DNA of 64,000 nt, taken from an uncultured Rhizobiaceae group bacterium. GTDB taxonomy: Bacteria > Pseudomonadota > Alphaproteobacteria > Rhizobiales > Rhizobiaceae. Under the pieces are notes generated by a model that was not told the DNA's origin, made no database searches, and saw nothing but the letters and a program-made list of their open reading frames with translations. Location of the stretch: assembly GCA_937930635.1 (NCBI GenBank), contig CALHCF010000003.1:248001-312000 (forward strand). Reading direction: 5' to 3'. The translations under genes were made by a program, and so were the position numbers. Shown here in pieces: positions 9,661 through 18,834 of the stretch. Within the stretch, counting starts at the first letter, position 1, and every line of letters begins with the position of its first letter.

Positions 9661-11283
9661 TTGGCTCAAAAACGAAATGTCTTGTGGATCATGGCAGACC
9701 AACTGCGTTGGGACTACCTCAGTTGTTACGGCCACCCGCATCTTCATACGCCACACGTCGACGGTCTCGCCGCGAAGGGCGTTCGGTTCAACCGGGCTTA
9801 TGTGAATGCACCAATCTGCGGCGCTTCACGCATGTCATACTACACGGGGCGCTATTGTCGCAGCCATGGGGCAACCTGGAATTTCTTTCCCTTAAAAATT
9901 GGCGAATACACACTTGGAGATCACCTTAAGGAACTCGAAGTGCGTAGTGTTCTTGTGGGCAAAACTCACATGCTTGCGGATACACAAGGCATGGAGTGGC
10001 TTGGCATCGATCCGGAATCGGATGTTGGGGTCAACCATCGGCAATGCGGGTTTGAAGAATTCGTGCGGGATGACGGGTTGCGACCAACCCGCGGCCCCCA
10101 TGCATCGGACTATGATGACTATTTGCGTGAGCAGGGATATGAGGCCGACAATCCGTGGCACGATTGGGCAAATTCAATCGAAGGCGATGACGGGGATATT
10201 CTCTCCGGCTGGCTCATCAAGAACAACAACGCTGCAGCGCGCATTCCTGAAGAACATTCAGAAACCGCCTTCATGACCAACCGCGCGATGGATTTCATGG
10301 AACAGGCCGGGGATACACCGTGGATGTGCCACCTCTCCTATATCAAACCCCATTGGCCTTACGTTGTACCCGCTCCCTATCATGACATGTATCCGCCGGA
10401 AACCTGGCTCCCGGTCAATCGCAGCGAGCAGGAAAAACATGACCCACAGCCGGTATATGGTGCCTATATCAACTCACGCATCTGCCGGGCTTTTTCCCAG
10501 GACAAGGTACGCAATGCAATGCTGGGCGCCTATATGGGCCTGATCAAACAGATTGATGATCACCTGGGTCGTCTCTTTGACTACATGGAAAAGAGCGGGT
10601 TGATGGACAACACCATGATCATCATGTCCTCTGATCACGGCGACTATCTGGGTGATCACTGGATGGGCGAGAAGGACCTGTTCCACGATTGCTCAGTCCG
10701 TGTTCCTCTGATCATCTATGATCCCGACAAAGCCTCTGACTCCACACGGGGTACCGTCTCGCAAGCTCTTGTCGAAGGCATCGATATCGCCCCCACCCTT
10801 CTCGACTATTTTGGCAGCCGCCAGAAACCCGAAATTCTGGAGGGCAGAAACCTGATGCCTTTGTTGCGTGGGGAAGCGGAGAAAGTGCGGGATTGGGCAA
10901 TATCGGAATACGACTACGTCACCCGCGAAGCCCGCGCCACGCTTGAGGTTTCTGTCGAGGACGCGAGACTGGTCATGTGTGTTGACCAACGATGGAAGTA
11001 TGTTCATTCGCAAGGGTTTCGCCCAATGCTCTTCGATCTGGAAAACGACCCCAAAGAACTGGTTGACCTGGGGACGAGTAATGCGGAGGAACACCTGACC
11101 GTTCGCAAACTGATGCAGAAGCGCATCTTCGAATGGGCATCCAGACATCATAATCGAACAACACGCACCCATGAACAACTGGAAGCAATTACCGATTCTG
11201 AGCCACCGGGCATTCTCATTGGTATCTGGGACGAGGACGATTACGAGAACTCATTCGGCCACTCCTATTCACAGCGGCCCTAA
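9661..11283 (+). CDS. Cytoplasmic sulfatase / phosphonate monoester hydrolase family enzyme
   Basis: An alkaline-phosphatase-superfamily hydrolase of 540 residues. The formylglycine signature CGASR begins at Cys53; in this family the cysteine is converted to formylglycine and attacks the sulfate or phosphonate ester. Metal ligands are in MADQ near residue 13 and SSDHGDYLGDH near 318. The middle and C-terminal parts (YIKPHWPY, GLIKQIDDHLGR, a FDLENDPKE-type stretch) resemble phosphonate monoester hydrolases more than choline sulfatases. No ATG fits; the TTG at 9661 has GGAAAG five bases upstream and yields the usual short head, while a TTG at 9649 lacks such a site. No signal peptide is visible, so the substrate must be imported, plausibly by the TRAP system encoded next. 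Confidence 0.83.
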   Translation: MAQKRNVLWIMADQLRWDYLSCYGHPHLHTPHVDGLAAKGVRFNRAYVNAPICGASRMSYYTGRYCRSHGATWNFFPLKIGEYTLGDHLKELEVRSVLVGKTHMLADTQGMEWLGIDPESDVGVNHRQCGFEEFVRDDGLRPTRGPHASDYDDYLREQGYEADNPWHDWANSIEGDDGDILSGWLIKNNNAAARIPEEHSETAFMTNRAMDFMEQAGDTPWMCHLSYIKPHWPYVVPAPYHDMYPPETWLPVNRSEQEKHDPQPVYGAYINSRICRAFSQDKVRNAMLGAYMGLIKQIDDHLGRLFDYMEKSGLMDNTMIIMSSDHGDYLGDHWMGEKDLFHDCSVRVPLIIYDPDKASDSTRGTVSQALVEGIDIAPTLLDYFGSRQKPEILEGRNLMPLLRGEAEKVRDWAISEYDYVTREARATLEVSVEDARLVMCVDQRWKYVHSQGFRPMLFDLENDPKELVDLGTSNAEEHLTVRKLMQKRIFEWASRHHNRTTRTHEQLEAITDSEPPGILIGIWDEDDYENSFGHSYSQRP

Positions 11284-11465
11284 TAGCTTTTGCAACACGC
11301 GCTTCAGACTCACACCGGTTTTCGCGCTACAGGAGAACTGAATCCGACCTGATGCAGCGTTCAAAAACTGCCCACTGATGTATTTTTCAATTGGTACATG
11401 CAGCGAACCCGTGCTTAGTTTGAGTCCATTCAGGCGAGCGTCTGTAATTTCTGGGAGGAAAGAAC

Positions 11466-12515
11466 TTGAAGATCATGAAATCAATCATTGCAGCGGGTGT
11501 TGCTGCGCTAATGGCCACAACCGTTCAGGCCGCCGAAAATCTGACGGCCGAAACAGCGTCGCCCGGCGGTTCAATTCACCTGTCCCTATCTCACCTGACG
11601 GAAGTCGCATCGCAAAAAGATATTGCTAACATTCAGTTGGCAGATGGACAGACGCTTACCAATTCCGTTCAAAACGTGGCCGAAGGCAAGACAGACATTG
11701 CCGGTACACCCTATATTCTGCCTTTCCTGCTTGCAAAAGGCAGAGGCCCCTACTCTAAACTTGGCGCAGAAAAGGGAGCCGAACTGGCGGCAAATCTGCG
11801 CGCGCTCTATCCGGTAACGCTTGGCATATTTGCGCTATATGCCTACGATTCCAAAGGGCTTAAGGGGTGGGACGACCTCGAAGGAAAAACAATTTACAAC
11901 GGCCCGCCACGTGGAGCAGCACTAACAAACGCCCGAGCAATAATTCAGCTGACCGCCAGCCTCAAAGAAGGCCAGGGCTATAAAGGCGTTCAGGTCAACT
12001 GGGGACAGGCCACCAAAACCATCATGGACGGATCCGCAGACGCGGCTGTGTTGCCGATCCTGTTTCCAGACAGCCGTATCACTCAGGCACTGGCTGCCGG
12101 TAATATGACCATCTGGTCCGTTCCCAAGGAGAAATGGGATTCCGAACCCTTTCAAAAATACCTGCGCGCGCCTGGTTCCGCACCGTTCACACTGGAACTC
12201 AAGGATGCCGCTGTTCCAAACGGCGCAAAGATCATTTCAGAAGACGGAGTGTTTCGCGGTCTGGCGACAATTGGTGGTGACATCGTAAACAAGAACATGT
12301 CGTTTGATCTCGCCAAAGCCCTAACCAAAGCGCATATCGAAACGCTCGACCAGTTGAAGGCTAAAGCCCCTTTTGCCAAACATGCGGGCTACGGAATCGT
12401 TGATATTGTGAAGTCCGGCATGTGTGGCCCCAATCCACTCAAATACCATGCAGGAGCAATTGCTGCCTGGGAGGAAGCCGGCTTCAAGATCGACGATTGC
12501 GCCAAGCCTGAATAG
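11466..12515 (+). CDS. TAXI-family TRAP transporter solute-binding protein
   Basis: A 349-residue periplasmic binding protein of the TAXI class, which pairs with fused TRAP permeases. A signal peptide covers about residues 1-22, ending at VQAAE. The early TASPGGSIHL stretch and the WDDLEGKTIYNGPPRGAA stretch near 138-155 are typical of TAXI proteins. GGGAGG at 11453-11458 stands seven bases before the TTG at 11466 and sixteen before an ATG at 11475, so I choose the TTG. The downstream gene is the matching fused permease. The solute is unknown; the neighbouring monooxygenase and sulfatase point to an organic ester or ring compound. Confidence 0.87.
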   Translation: MKIMKSIIAAGVAALMATTVQAAENLTAETASPGGSIHLSLSHLTEVASQKDIANIQLADGQTLTNSVQNVAEGKTDIAGTPYILPFLLAKGRGPYSKLGAEKGAELAANLRALYPVTLGIFALYAYDSKGLKGWDDLEGKTIYNGPPRGAALTNARAIIQLTASLKEGQGYKGVQVNWGQATKTIMDGSADAAVLPILFPDSRITQALAAGNMTIWSVPKEKWDSEPFQKYLRAPGSAPFTLELKDAAVPNGAKIISEDGVFRGLATIGGDIVNKNMSFDLAKALTKAHIETLDQLKAKAPFAKHAGYGIVDIVKSGMCGPNPLKYHAGAIAAWEEAGFKIDDCAKPE

Positions 12516-12580
12516 TAACAGGGCATTGAAAATGCAAAGCGACCAGTCCTCGTGGTAGAGTTCGTGTCGGGGCGGTCGAG

Positions 12581-14977
12581 ATGAGCAGTAAAACCGACGA
12601 GCAACTGGAAGCTAGAGGCACTGGCGCGACCGTGGCAAAGGTCGACGAGAATTCGTTCGCCACGCGCATGGTCTACATTCTAGCGCTGTTTCTCGTTGTT
12701 GTCGGGATGCTGAATTCGATGCCGGGGATACCCGGCATCGATAATCTGATGGTCAGTTTGACCGGGTGGAAAAACTTCACCATCCGCAAATACCCTTATG
12801 AGTATTTTTATCCGCTGGCCTTCGGCGTGATGATGTTGATTGTCGCGCTCAAACACTCGCTGTGGAGGGGCATGGCGAACGCACCGCCGGTAAAACGCAA
12901 ACTGGGCCTTTTGCTCGACATTGCGTTGATCGTTGCCGCGCTGGGAATCTCTCTCACCTATCTGGTGGAAATTGAAGCTGTTTGCATCATCGATCAGATC
13001 ACCGGAGAACGCGCGGAACTGATTGCAAAGAGCCTTGAGGAAGAGCGAGAGTTTGCTGATCTCTACGGTCTTCCTGTTCCGGATTCCGTCGAAGACCCCC
13101 AATGCATCAACACGACCGGCGGTTGGCTGGTGGCGATCATCGGGGCGGCTGTGATGATCTTCCTCGCCTATAATATAAAGGTCTGGGGCCTTCCCTTGGT
13201 CATGGTCGCACTCGCGATTTCTGCCTATACCATCATCACGGTCCTCGTCTGGTACTTCCACGGCCCCGACGACATCAACAAATATCTGATGACCAAGCTT
13301 GGCGGTGAACCCAGATTGCTCGCTGACGGTCGCCCCAAGCTTCACGACGCATTGGTCAACAATTCGTCGGGTCTGCTCGGGCGTTTCATGGACATCATCT
13401 TGAACACAGTCTTCCCCTACATCATTTTAGGCGGCCTCTTTGGCGCATCTGCCGGGGGTAAGTCACTCATCAAGCTCGCATTCCTGTGGACCCGTAACCT
13501 GCGTGGTGGTCCGGCACACGCGGCAATTGTTTCATCAGCAATGTTTGGAACTATTTCCGGCGGCCCGGTGGTCAATGTCCTGTCCACTGGTGTCCTGACC
13601 ATTCCCATGATGATCAAACGGGGCTTCTCGAAAGTCTTTGCCGGAGGCATGGAAGCAGCGGCCTCATCCGGCGGATCCATAATGCCGCCGGTAATGGGAG
13701 TAGCCGCATTCATTCTCGCGGCTCTGACAGCGGTGCCTTATCGCGAAGTCATCATCGCCGCCATTATTCCAGCGGTGGCTTACTTTTTTTGCCTCTTCCT
13801 TTCAGCCGTCTTCCAATCCCGCAAACAGGGCATTGAGGCAATCGGCAAGGTGACGGACGACATGCGGCTTGATGGGCGCGACAAGATCAACTTGATCATG
13901 ATCTTCGCGCCAATCCTGCTTATCCTTTTCTTGCTGCTCACACCAAAGGAAGCGGTGGGGTGCGGTTTTGTATCTTCCCTTTTGGGGGCCACACAGACGT
14001 TTGACAACGGCGTATGCAAGGCCAGCGACCTGCCGTGGTTTCTGGAGACCCTCCAGGCATCTGCCGGTGATGCTGGCAGTGCAGGCTGGTGGGCAGTGAT
14101 CTTGTTGTGCTTCCTTCTCTTCCTCGACAGGGACATGCGGGCCCGACCCCGCAAGTTGCTGGACGCCTTGTCTGATTCCGGGGTTCTGATCGCGACGCTG
14201 TATTTGATGTTTCTGGCCGTTTCAATCATCGATTTTTGCCTGAATTTCACCGGCCTTTCAGACTTTATTGCAATCGACATTCTGGGCTGGTTGAGATCAC
14301 TTGATCTGGGAGGCGCGGGTTCCGGCCTGTTCCAGTTCATGGCGCTGTTCACCACAATGGCGCTGGCGATATTGCTGGGCATGGGGATGCCCGCAGTACC
14401 TGCCTATATCAACGTCGCTTTGTTAATGGGACCCGTTTTGGCCGGGCTGGGTTTGTCAATCTTCACTGCCCACATGTTCATTTTCTACTTCGCGGTCGCC
14501 TCGGCAATCACCCCCCCGGTGGCCCTTGCAGCATTTGCAGCGACAACAATCACCAAGGCCGAACCGATGACAACCGGCTTTTCGGCAGTTCGGTCCGGGA
14601 TTGTCATGTTTATCATCCCCTTTGTGTTTGCGATGTACCCCGAAATCCTGCTGATTGAAGCAGCCGTGCTGGATCCTGCCTCGCTGCCATCAGCTGCAAA
14701 ATATATTAACGGGTATGACGGCACGCTCAACTGGCAGTCTCTGGCCTGGCTGCTGGTTCGTTTACTGATTGCGCTCTATCTTCTGGCCAGCGCGCTGGCC
14801 CGGTTTGACCGAAAGAAATTGAACAGTATGGAATGGATGGCGCGCCTGGGGCTGGCTGCCCTGGTGATGTTCAGCAATCCGTGGATCAGCAGTCCGGCAC
14901 TGGTTGCCGCCGTAGCTCTGATCATAGTCCACAATGTCCAAAAGCCTTCCAGCGAGGCATTGCCCCATCAGCCCTGA
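12581..14977 (+). CDS. TRAP transporter fused permease (small plus large subunits)
   Basis: A 798-residue inner-membrane protein combining the small (DctQ-like, about residues 25-220) and large (DctM-like, about 270-720) subunits of a TRAP importer, as is usual with TAXI binding proteins. Some sixteen or more hydrophobic segments are visible. Conserved DctM-like stretches include GGLFGASAGGKSLIKLA near 284-300, the SAMFGTISGGPVVNVLSTG stretch near 322 and MGMPAVPAYINVALLMGPVL near 600. Two loops with cysteine pairs (near residues 130-170 and 465-485) probably face the periplasm. It begins 65 bases after the binding protein and forms one unit with it. TRAP systems are driven by ion gradients, usually sodium. 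Confidence 0.9.
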   Translation: MSSKTDEQLEARGTGATVAKVDENSFATRMVYILALFLVVVGMLNSMPGIPGIDNLMVSLTGWKNFTIRKYPYEYFYPLAFGVMMLIVALKHSLWRGMANAPPVKRKLGLLLDIALIVAALGISLTYLVEIEAVCIIDQITGERAELIAKSLEEEREFADLYGLPVPDSVEDPQCINTTGGWLVAIIGAAVMIFLAYNIKVWGLPLVMVALAISAYTIITVLVWYFHGPDDINKYLMTKLGGEPRLLADGRPKLHDALVNNSSGLLGRFMDIILNTVFPYIILGGLFGASAGGKSLIKLAFLWTRNLRGGPAHAAIVSSAMFGTISGGPVVNVLSTGVLTIPMMIKRGFSKVFAGGMEAAASSGGSIMPPVMGVAAFILAALTAVPYREVIIAAIIPAVAYFFCLFLSAVFQSRKQGIEAIGKVTDDMRLDGRDKINLIMIFAPILLILFLLLTPKEAVGCGFVSSLLGATQTFDNGVCKASDLPWFLETLQASAGDAGSAGWWAVILLCFLLFLDRDMRARPRKLLDALSDSGVLIATLYLMFLAVSIIDFCLNFTGLSDFIAIDILGWLRSLDLGGAGSGLFQFMALFTTMALAILLGMGMPAVPAYINVALLMGPVLAGLGLSIFTAHMFIFYFAVASAITPPVALAAFAATTITKAEPMTTGFSAVRSGIVMFIIPFVFAMYPEILLIEAAVLDPASLPSAAKYINGYDGTLNWQSLAWLLVRLLIALYLLASALARFDRKKLNSMEWMARLGLAALVMFSNPWISSPALVAAVALIIVHNVQKPSSEALPHQP

Positions 14978-15008
14978 GGTCTTTTGAACCTCCAGCCAGG
15001 CGACCGTT

Positions 15009-15761
15009 CTACATCGTATAGTTCAAACCAAGCCTGCCACCGTCAACATAGATGGTTTCGCCAGTAATGTAGCTCGCCTTGGAGCCTGCCAAAAAAGCAA
15101 CCACATCGCCAATCTCGCGCGCTGTTCCGGCTCGTCCCAGCGGAGTGCGCGACATGGCCTTCGTATAGGCTTCCGGGTTGGCATTGACCCCGGCCATCAT
15201 GGCGGTATCGATGGAACCAGGACCAACCGCATTGACCCGAATGTTGTGCGGAGCAAGCGCGATGGCAGCAGCCTTCGTCACCTGCATGAGACCACCTTTG
15301 GAAGCACAATAAGCCGGGATGGCAGGAATAGAGACTTGCGCATTGATCGAAGACATATTGACAATCGCACCTTCAATTCCATTCGCAATCATAGACTTTG
15401 CAGCCCGCTGCGTGGCGATAAAGGCACCTATCAGGTTGATATCCAGAACACGCCGGAAATCATCCAGACTATAGTCCAGAAAATCGCCGGGCATTGCGAT
15501 ACCTGCGTTATTTACCAGAGCTGACACGGGACCGTGGTCATGCTCAATGGTATCAAACATGGATAGCACGGATGCATGATCCCCCATATCGCAAGTCAAA
15601 GCGACAGTCCCATCTCCAAGTTTGTCAGCAGCTTCGTTGACACCTTCATCATTCACATCGACCAGGATGATCTGAAAACCGTCTTCTTTCAGGGCTTCAG
15701 CACTGGCAAGACCAATACCTTGTGCACCACCTGTTACAAGAGCGAGTTGTTGCTGTGCCAT
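15009..15761 (-). CDS. SDR-family oxidoreductase
   Basis: A classical short-chain dehydrogenase/reductase of 250 residues. It has the NAD(P) motif TGGAQGIG near residues 10-17, NNAG near 85, a catalytic serine in NMSS near 137, and the YxxxK pair in AYCASKGG near 150. DVNDE after the second beta strand places an Asp where NAD-preferring members have one. I choose the ATG at 15761, which has GGAGGT seven bases upstream; six earlier in-frame codons are unlikely to be used. The gene is convergent with the TRAP permease and could oxidise an alcohol product of the same pathway, but the substrate cannot be read from sequence. Confidence 0.85.
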   Translation of the reverse strand: MAQQQLALVTGGAQGIGLASAEALKEDGFQIILVDVNDEGVNEAADKLGDGTVALTCDMGDHASVLSMFDTIEHDHGPVSALVNNAGIAMPGDFLDYSLDDFRRVLDINLIGAFIATQRAAKSMIANGIEGAIVNMSSINAQVSIPAIPAYCASKGGLMQVTKAAAIALAPHNIRVNAVGPGSIDTAMMAGVNANPEAYTKAMSRTPLGRAGTAREIGDVVAFLAGSKASYITGETIYVDGGRLGLNYTM

Positions 15762-15924
15762 AAGAAGGACCTCCATCAACTCGACATCGAAAAATCAGTC
15801 ATGTCGAGCGTATCAAAAGTCCTTCCTTATCTGATTTTCATCAATGGACAAACGGCAATTGTTCAAGCCGGATGAAGAATGCTGACAGGAAGGGATGCGA
15901 CAACAAGAGGCCAGTAATCGTTGT

Positions 15925-18714
15925 TTACGCCACCCGTGACCGCGGGCCGCAATGGAGTTCCCGCAACTCGTCAACAGGCATCGGCTTACCAAACAGATAA
16001 CCCTGGATTTCCTGGCATCCAATTTGGCGCAACACGCGCAATTCTTCCCGGGTTTCGACACCTTCACACAACACATCCAATCCAAGCCCATCAGCCAGAA
16101 CCCGGACAGATTCAATAATGGCCTGGTTGGTTTGGTTATCCGCGATTCCCCTGACGAAGGATCGATCAACTTTGATCTTGTCGATGGGAAATTTCGAGAA
16201 ATAGCTCAACGATGAATACCCGGTCCCAAAGTCATCCAACGCAATAGAAACGCCCAACGCCTTCAATTCATTGAGTTGAGTAATCATGCCCTGTGAAGAA
16301 CCAAGAAACCCACTCTCCGTGATCTCAATCGTGAGGCGGTTTGCAGCAAGGCCCGTTTCCTTCAACGTCTGTCTGATGTCCTCAACCACCCGGCCGGCGG
16401 CAAATTGCGTTGAGGAAATATTGACAGAGACCGTCATGTCCTCCGGCCAGCTGAGAGCATCACGGCAAGCCTGCTTCAACGTGAAGAGGCCCAGTTCCCG
16501 GATTCGCCCGGTCGCCTCGGTGATCTCGATAAACTCAGATGGCGAAACAATACCAAGAGACGGATGATCCCAACGCACAAGAGCCTCCGCTCCCTTACGG
16601 ACTCCATCAAAGGAGCCAACCTGGACCTGATACACAAGATAGAAATGTCCAAGCTCCAGCGCCGTATCAATCTCTGCTTCCAGGAAACGGGCACGCTTTT
16701 GTTTCTTGTTGAGGTCCGGATCAAACCTGGCAAGGTGTTCAGGTGACCTTTGAGCCGCTTCCAACGCAAACTCGCCGTCATGCATCAGCGAAACTGCTGT
16801 TTTTTCCTCATTCGCCATTTTGCAGGCTGTCCCCACATAAGGGTCAATGCGCAGGAACTGCTCGCCAAGATCGTAGGGAGCAGCCGTTTCGCGCAAAAGC
16901 CTCTCCGGCAGATAGCTAATCAGCTGAGGATCAAGATCATCAACAAGTCGAATAGCAAAACGATCACCATCCAGTCTCGCGACCCCGGCAATTCGATCAG
17001 TAAGCCTGGTCAGTCGATGCGCCACTTTTTTGAGCAGTTGATCACCAACATCACGCCCCAGTGACTCATTGATCGCTCTCATTCGGCGCAAGCCAATGGT
17101 AAAGATCATGGTGTCTCTGTTTTTAGCATCGTTTCGATGGATCTGACTTTTCAGAGCATTGGCAAAGGTGTGGCGACTTTCTGCACCAGTCAACAAATCA
17201 TAGCGTGACAGATATTCCAGCTCCGAGCGCTGTCGACGTTCCATTGTCACATCACGAACAGTCACACAGGCAAAATACTGGTAGTGATCTTTTTCCGATG
17301 TATAGGCGCTAAACTCTTTGAGCCGGGATGTGGCTATTGTGTATTCAAGTGTCCGCGTTTCGCCACCACGGGTCGTTGAAACAAATCCATGATTTGGTTT
17401 TTCTCCATCCAAATCTCTGATTTGATCCAGAACTGATTTGGTCTTTTTCACCAGTTCATCCGGCAAACCTGTTTCATCAAGCTTATCTCCCGAAGAAGTT
17501 TCCGACAGGTTGAACATACTTGAAAACCGATCATTGATTTCGATCACTGCGCCATTTTGATCAACAATCAGCACGGCATCAAAACTATCCTTGAAAACCT
17601 GATCAAGAACTCTCTTGGTGTTGTAAGCTTCAAGCCTGGAAACCCGCAGCAACCACGATTTCGCATCGAGCTCGGTTGCAAGGCAGATCAGTGCGAAAAA
17701 TACGAGAAAAACATGGACAGCAGCCGTTGGCAGAACGAGAGCAAATTGCGACTGCAAGACAAACCCTGCCACTTCAACAGCAATTGCTGTCGTCAGGAGT
17801 ATTGACAATTGGAACCGCAATCGGGACCTGGGGAAAACCAAAAGAGCAAGAAACGCTATCAATGCAATTATTGAAAAAACCACCAACCAACTGACCTGAG
17901 CCAGCTGACGCTCCTGTTGCAGCGATTCAGCTGCGATAATCTGTAATTTGGGCCCGGAAACCACACCCTGCACAGGCACAACCAGATTGTCGCGCAGTTC
18001 AAGCGCATCGGCACCAATAACAACCGACTTACCCCGCAGAAGTTCCGGTGCAATCTTCCCCTCAATCAGATCTGAGAATGAGTAGGTGGGGATTGTCTTC
18101 GGATCGATCGAAAAATCAATTTTGAAAGATGCCACATCAATGTCTGAGGTCGTTGACAGGAAAGTCGCGAGAGATGGCACAACTTCTCCATCAATTTCAC
18201 CGGCAATTATGTAGTTACGCACCACACCGTCAGGATCAGGAATAACGTTGACGCTCGCAAGCCAGGAGTTGTTCTCAAACGGTTCGATTGGCTTTGATTG
18301 AACCAGTACAGAAGACTTTGAATCAACCGACGAAGGTTGCAGGAAAGTGGGCAGAATTACAGCACCTTCTGCCCGGCGCAAAGCTGAGGAAAATGCCTCA
18401 TCTTCAGCTGCAGACGACCGGTTGCTGAAATCGACATCAAAAGCAATTCCTGAAGCCCCGGCTTCAACAAGACGATCAATTGCCTTCGCGTAGATTGAGC
18501 GAGGCCATGGCCAGACACCTATTTTCTGAAGGCTGTTTTGATCAATGCCAATCAAGGCAATTTGTCCGGTTGCCGGGCGCGGAGCGTTTGCCATCCGAAA
18601 CTCGGTGATCTTGTTATGGAACCCTGTCAACAGGCCCGAAGCCTGCAAAACAAAGGTCGAGAACAAGGCCAAAACCAACCCGGCAACCGTACTTCTCTTG
18701 AATATGGGAGACAT
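15925..18714 (-). CDS. CHASE2-PAS-GGDEF-EAL signalling protein (predicted c-di-GMP phosphodiesterase)
   Basis: A 929-residue membrane sensor. The order is an N-terminal membrane anchor, an extracytoplasmic CHASE2 domain (about 20-280), three membrane helices (about 283-365), a PAS domain (about 375-490), a GGDEF-like domain (about 500-660) and a C-terminal EAL domain (about 670-925). The GGDEF signature is degenerate (LDGDRF), so cyclase activity is unlikely. The EAL domain keeps EALVR, VNISSTQF, EITESG, DDFGTGYSS, KIKVDRSF and CEGVET, so it should hydrolyse cyclic di-GMP. The start is uncertain: I favour ATG 18714, which begins just before the anchor, over a GTG at 18798. It lies downstream of a fecR-like gene in the same direction, a pairing seen elsewhere for CHASE2 proteins. 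Confidence 0.88.
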   Translation of the reverse strand: MSPIFKRSTVAGLVLALFSTFVLQASGLLTGFHNKITEFRMANAPRPATGQIALIGIDQNSLQKIGVWPWPRSIYAKAIDRLVEAGASGIAFDVDFSNRSSAAEDEAFSSALRRAEGAVILPTFLQPSSVDSKSSVLVQSKPIEPFENNSWLASVNVIPDPDGVVRNYIIAGEIDGEVVPSLATFLSTTSDIDVASFKIDFSIDPKTIPTYSFSDLIEGKIAPELLRGKSVVIGADALELRDNLVVPVQGVVSGPKLQIIAAESLQQERQLAQVSWLVVFSIIALIAFLALLVFPRSRLRFQLSILLTTAIAVEVAGFVLQSQFALVLPTAAVHVFLVFFALICLATELDAKSWLLRVSRLEAYNTKRVLDQVFKDSFDAVLIVDQNGAVIEINDRFSSMFNLSETSSGDKLDETGLPDELVKKTKSVLDQIRDLDGEKPNHGFVSTTRGGETRTLEYTIATSRLKEFSAYTSEKDHYQYFACVTVRDVTMERRQRSELEYLSRYDLLTGAESRHTFANALKSQIHRNDAKNRDTMIFTIGLRRMRAINESLGRDVGDQLLKKVAHRLTRLTDRIAGVARLDGDRFAIRLVDDLDPQLISYLPERLLRETAAPYDLGEQFLRIDPYVGTACKMANEEKTAVSLMHDGEFALEAAQRSPEHLARFDPDLNKKQKRARFLEAEIDTALELGHFYLVYQVQVGSFDGVRKGAEALVRWDHPSLGIVSPSEFIEITEATGRIRELGLFTLKQACRDALSWPEDMTVSVNISSTQFAAGRVVEDIRQTLKETGLAANRLTIEITESGFLGSSQGMITQLNELKALGVSIALDDFGTGYSSLSYFSKFPIDKIKVDRSFVRGIADNQTNQAIIESVRVLADGLGLDVLCEGVETREELRVLRQIGCQEIQGYLFGKPMPVDELRELHCGPRSRVA

Positions 18715-18834
18715 TGTCTGGTTGCGATCTAAAAAGCGGTTTTTTGGTAACGCACCAATACAAGGGTCGCCATCATACGGATCGGCGACCCAACACACGA
18801 CAGGGCTGATGGCTTTGCTTGAGCAATGGACATT

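Noticed and set aside
12516..12580. Hairpin between TAXI binding protein and fused permease
   Set aside because: Only short or widely spaced complementary pieces (GCATT/AATGC, CGACC/GGTCG) are present, much weaker than the hairpins in the other importer operons.
12680..13345. Minus-strand open frame of 221 codons inside the TRAP permease gene
   Set aside because: The plus strand encodes a well-conserved fused permease; the antisense frame has no recognisable domain and no ribosome site.
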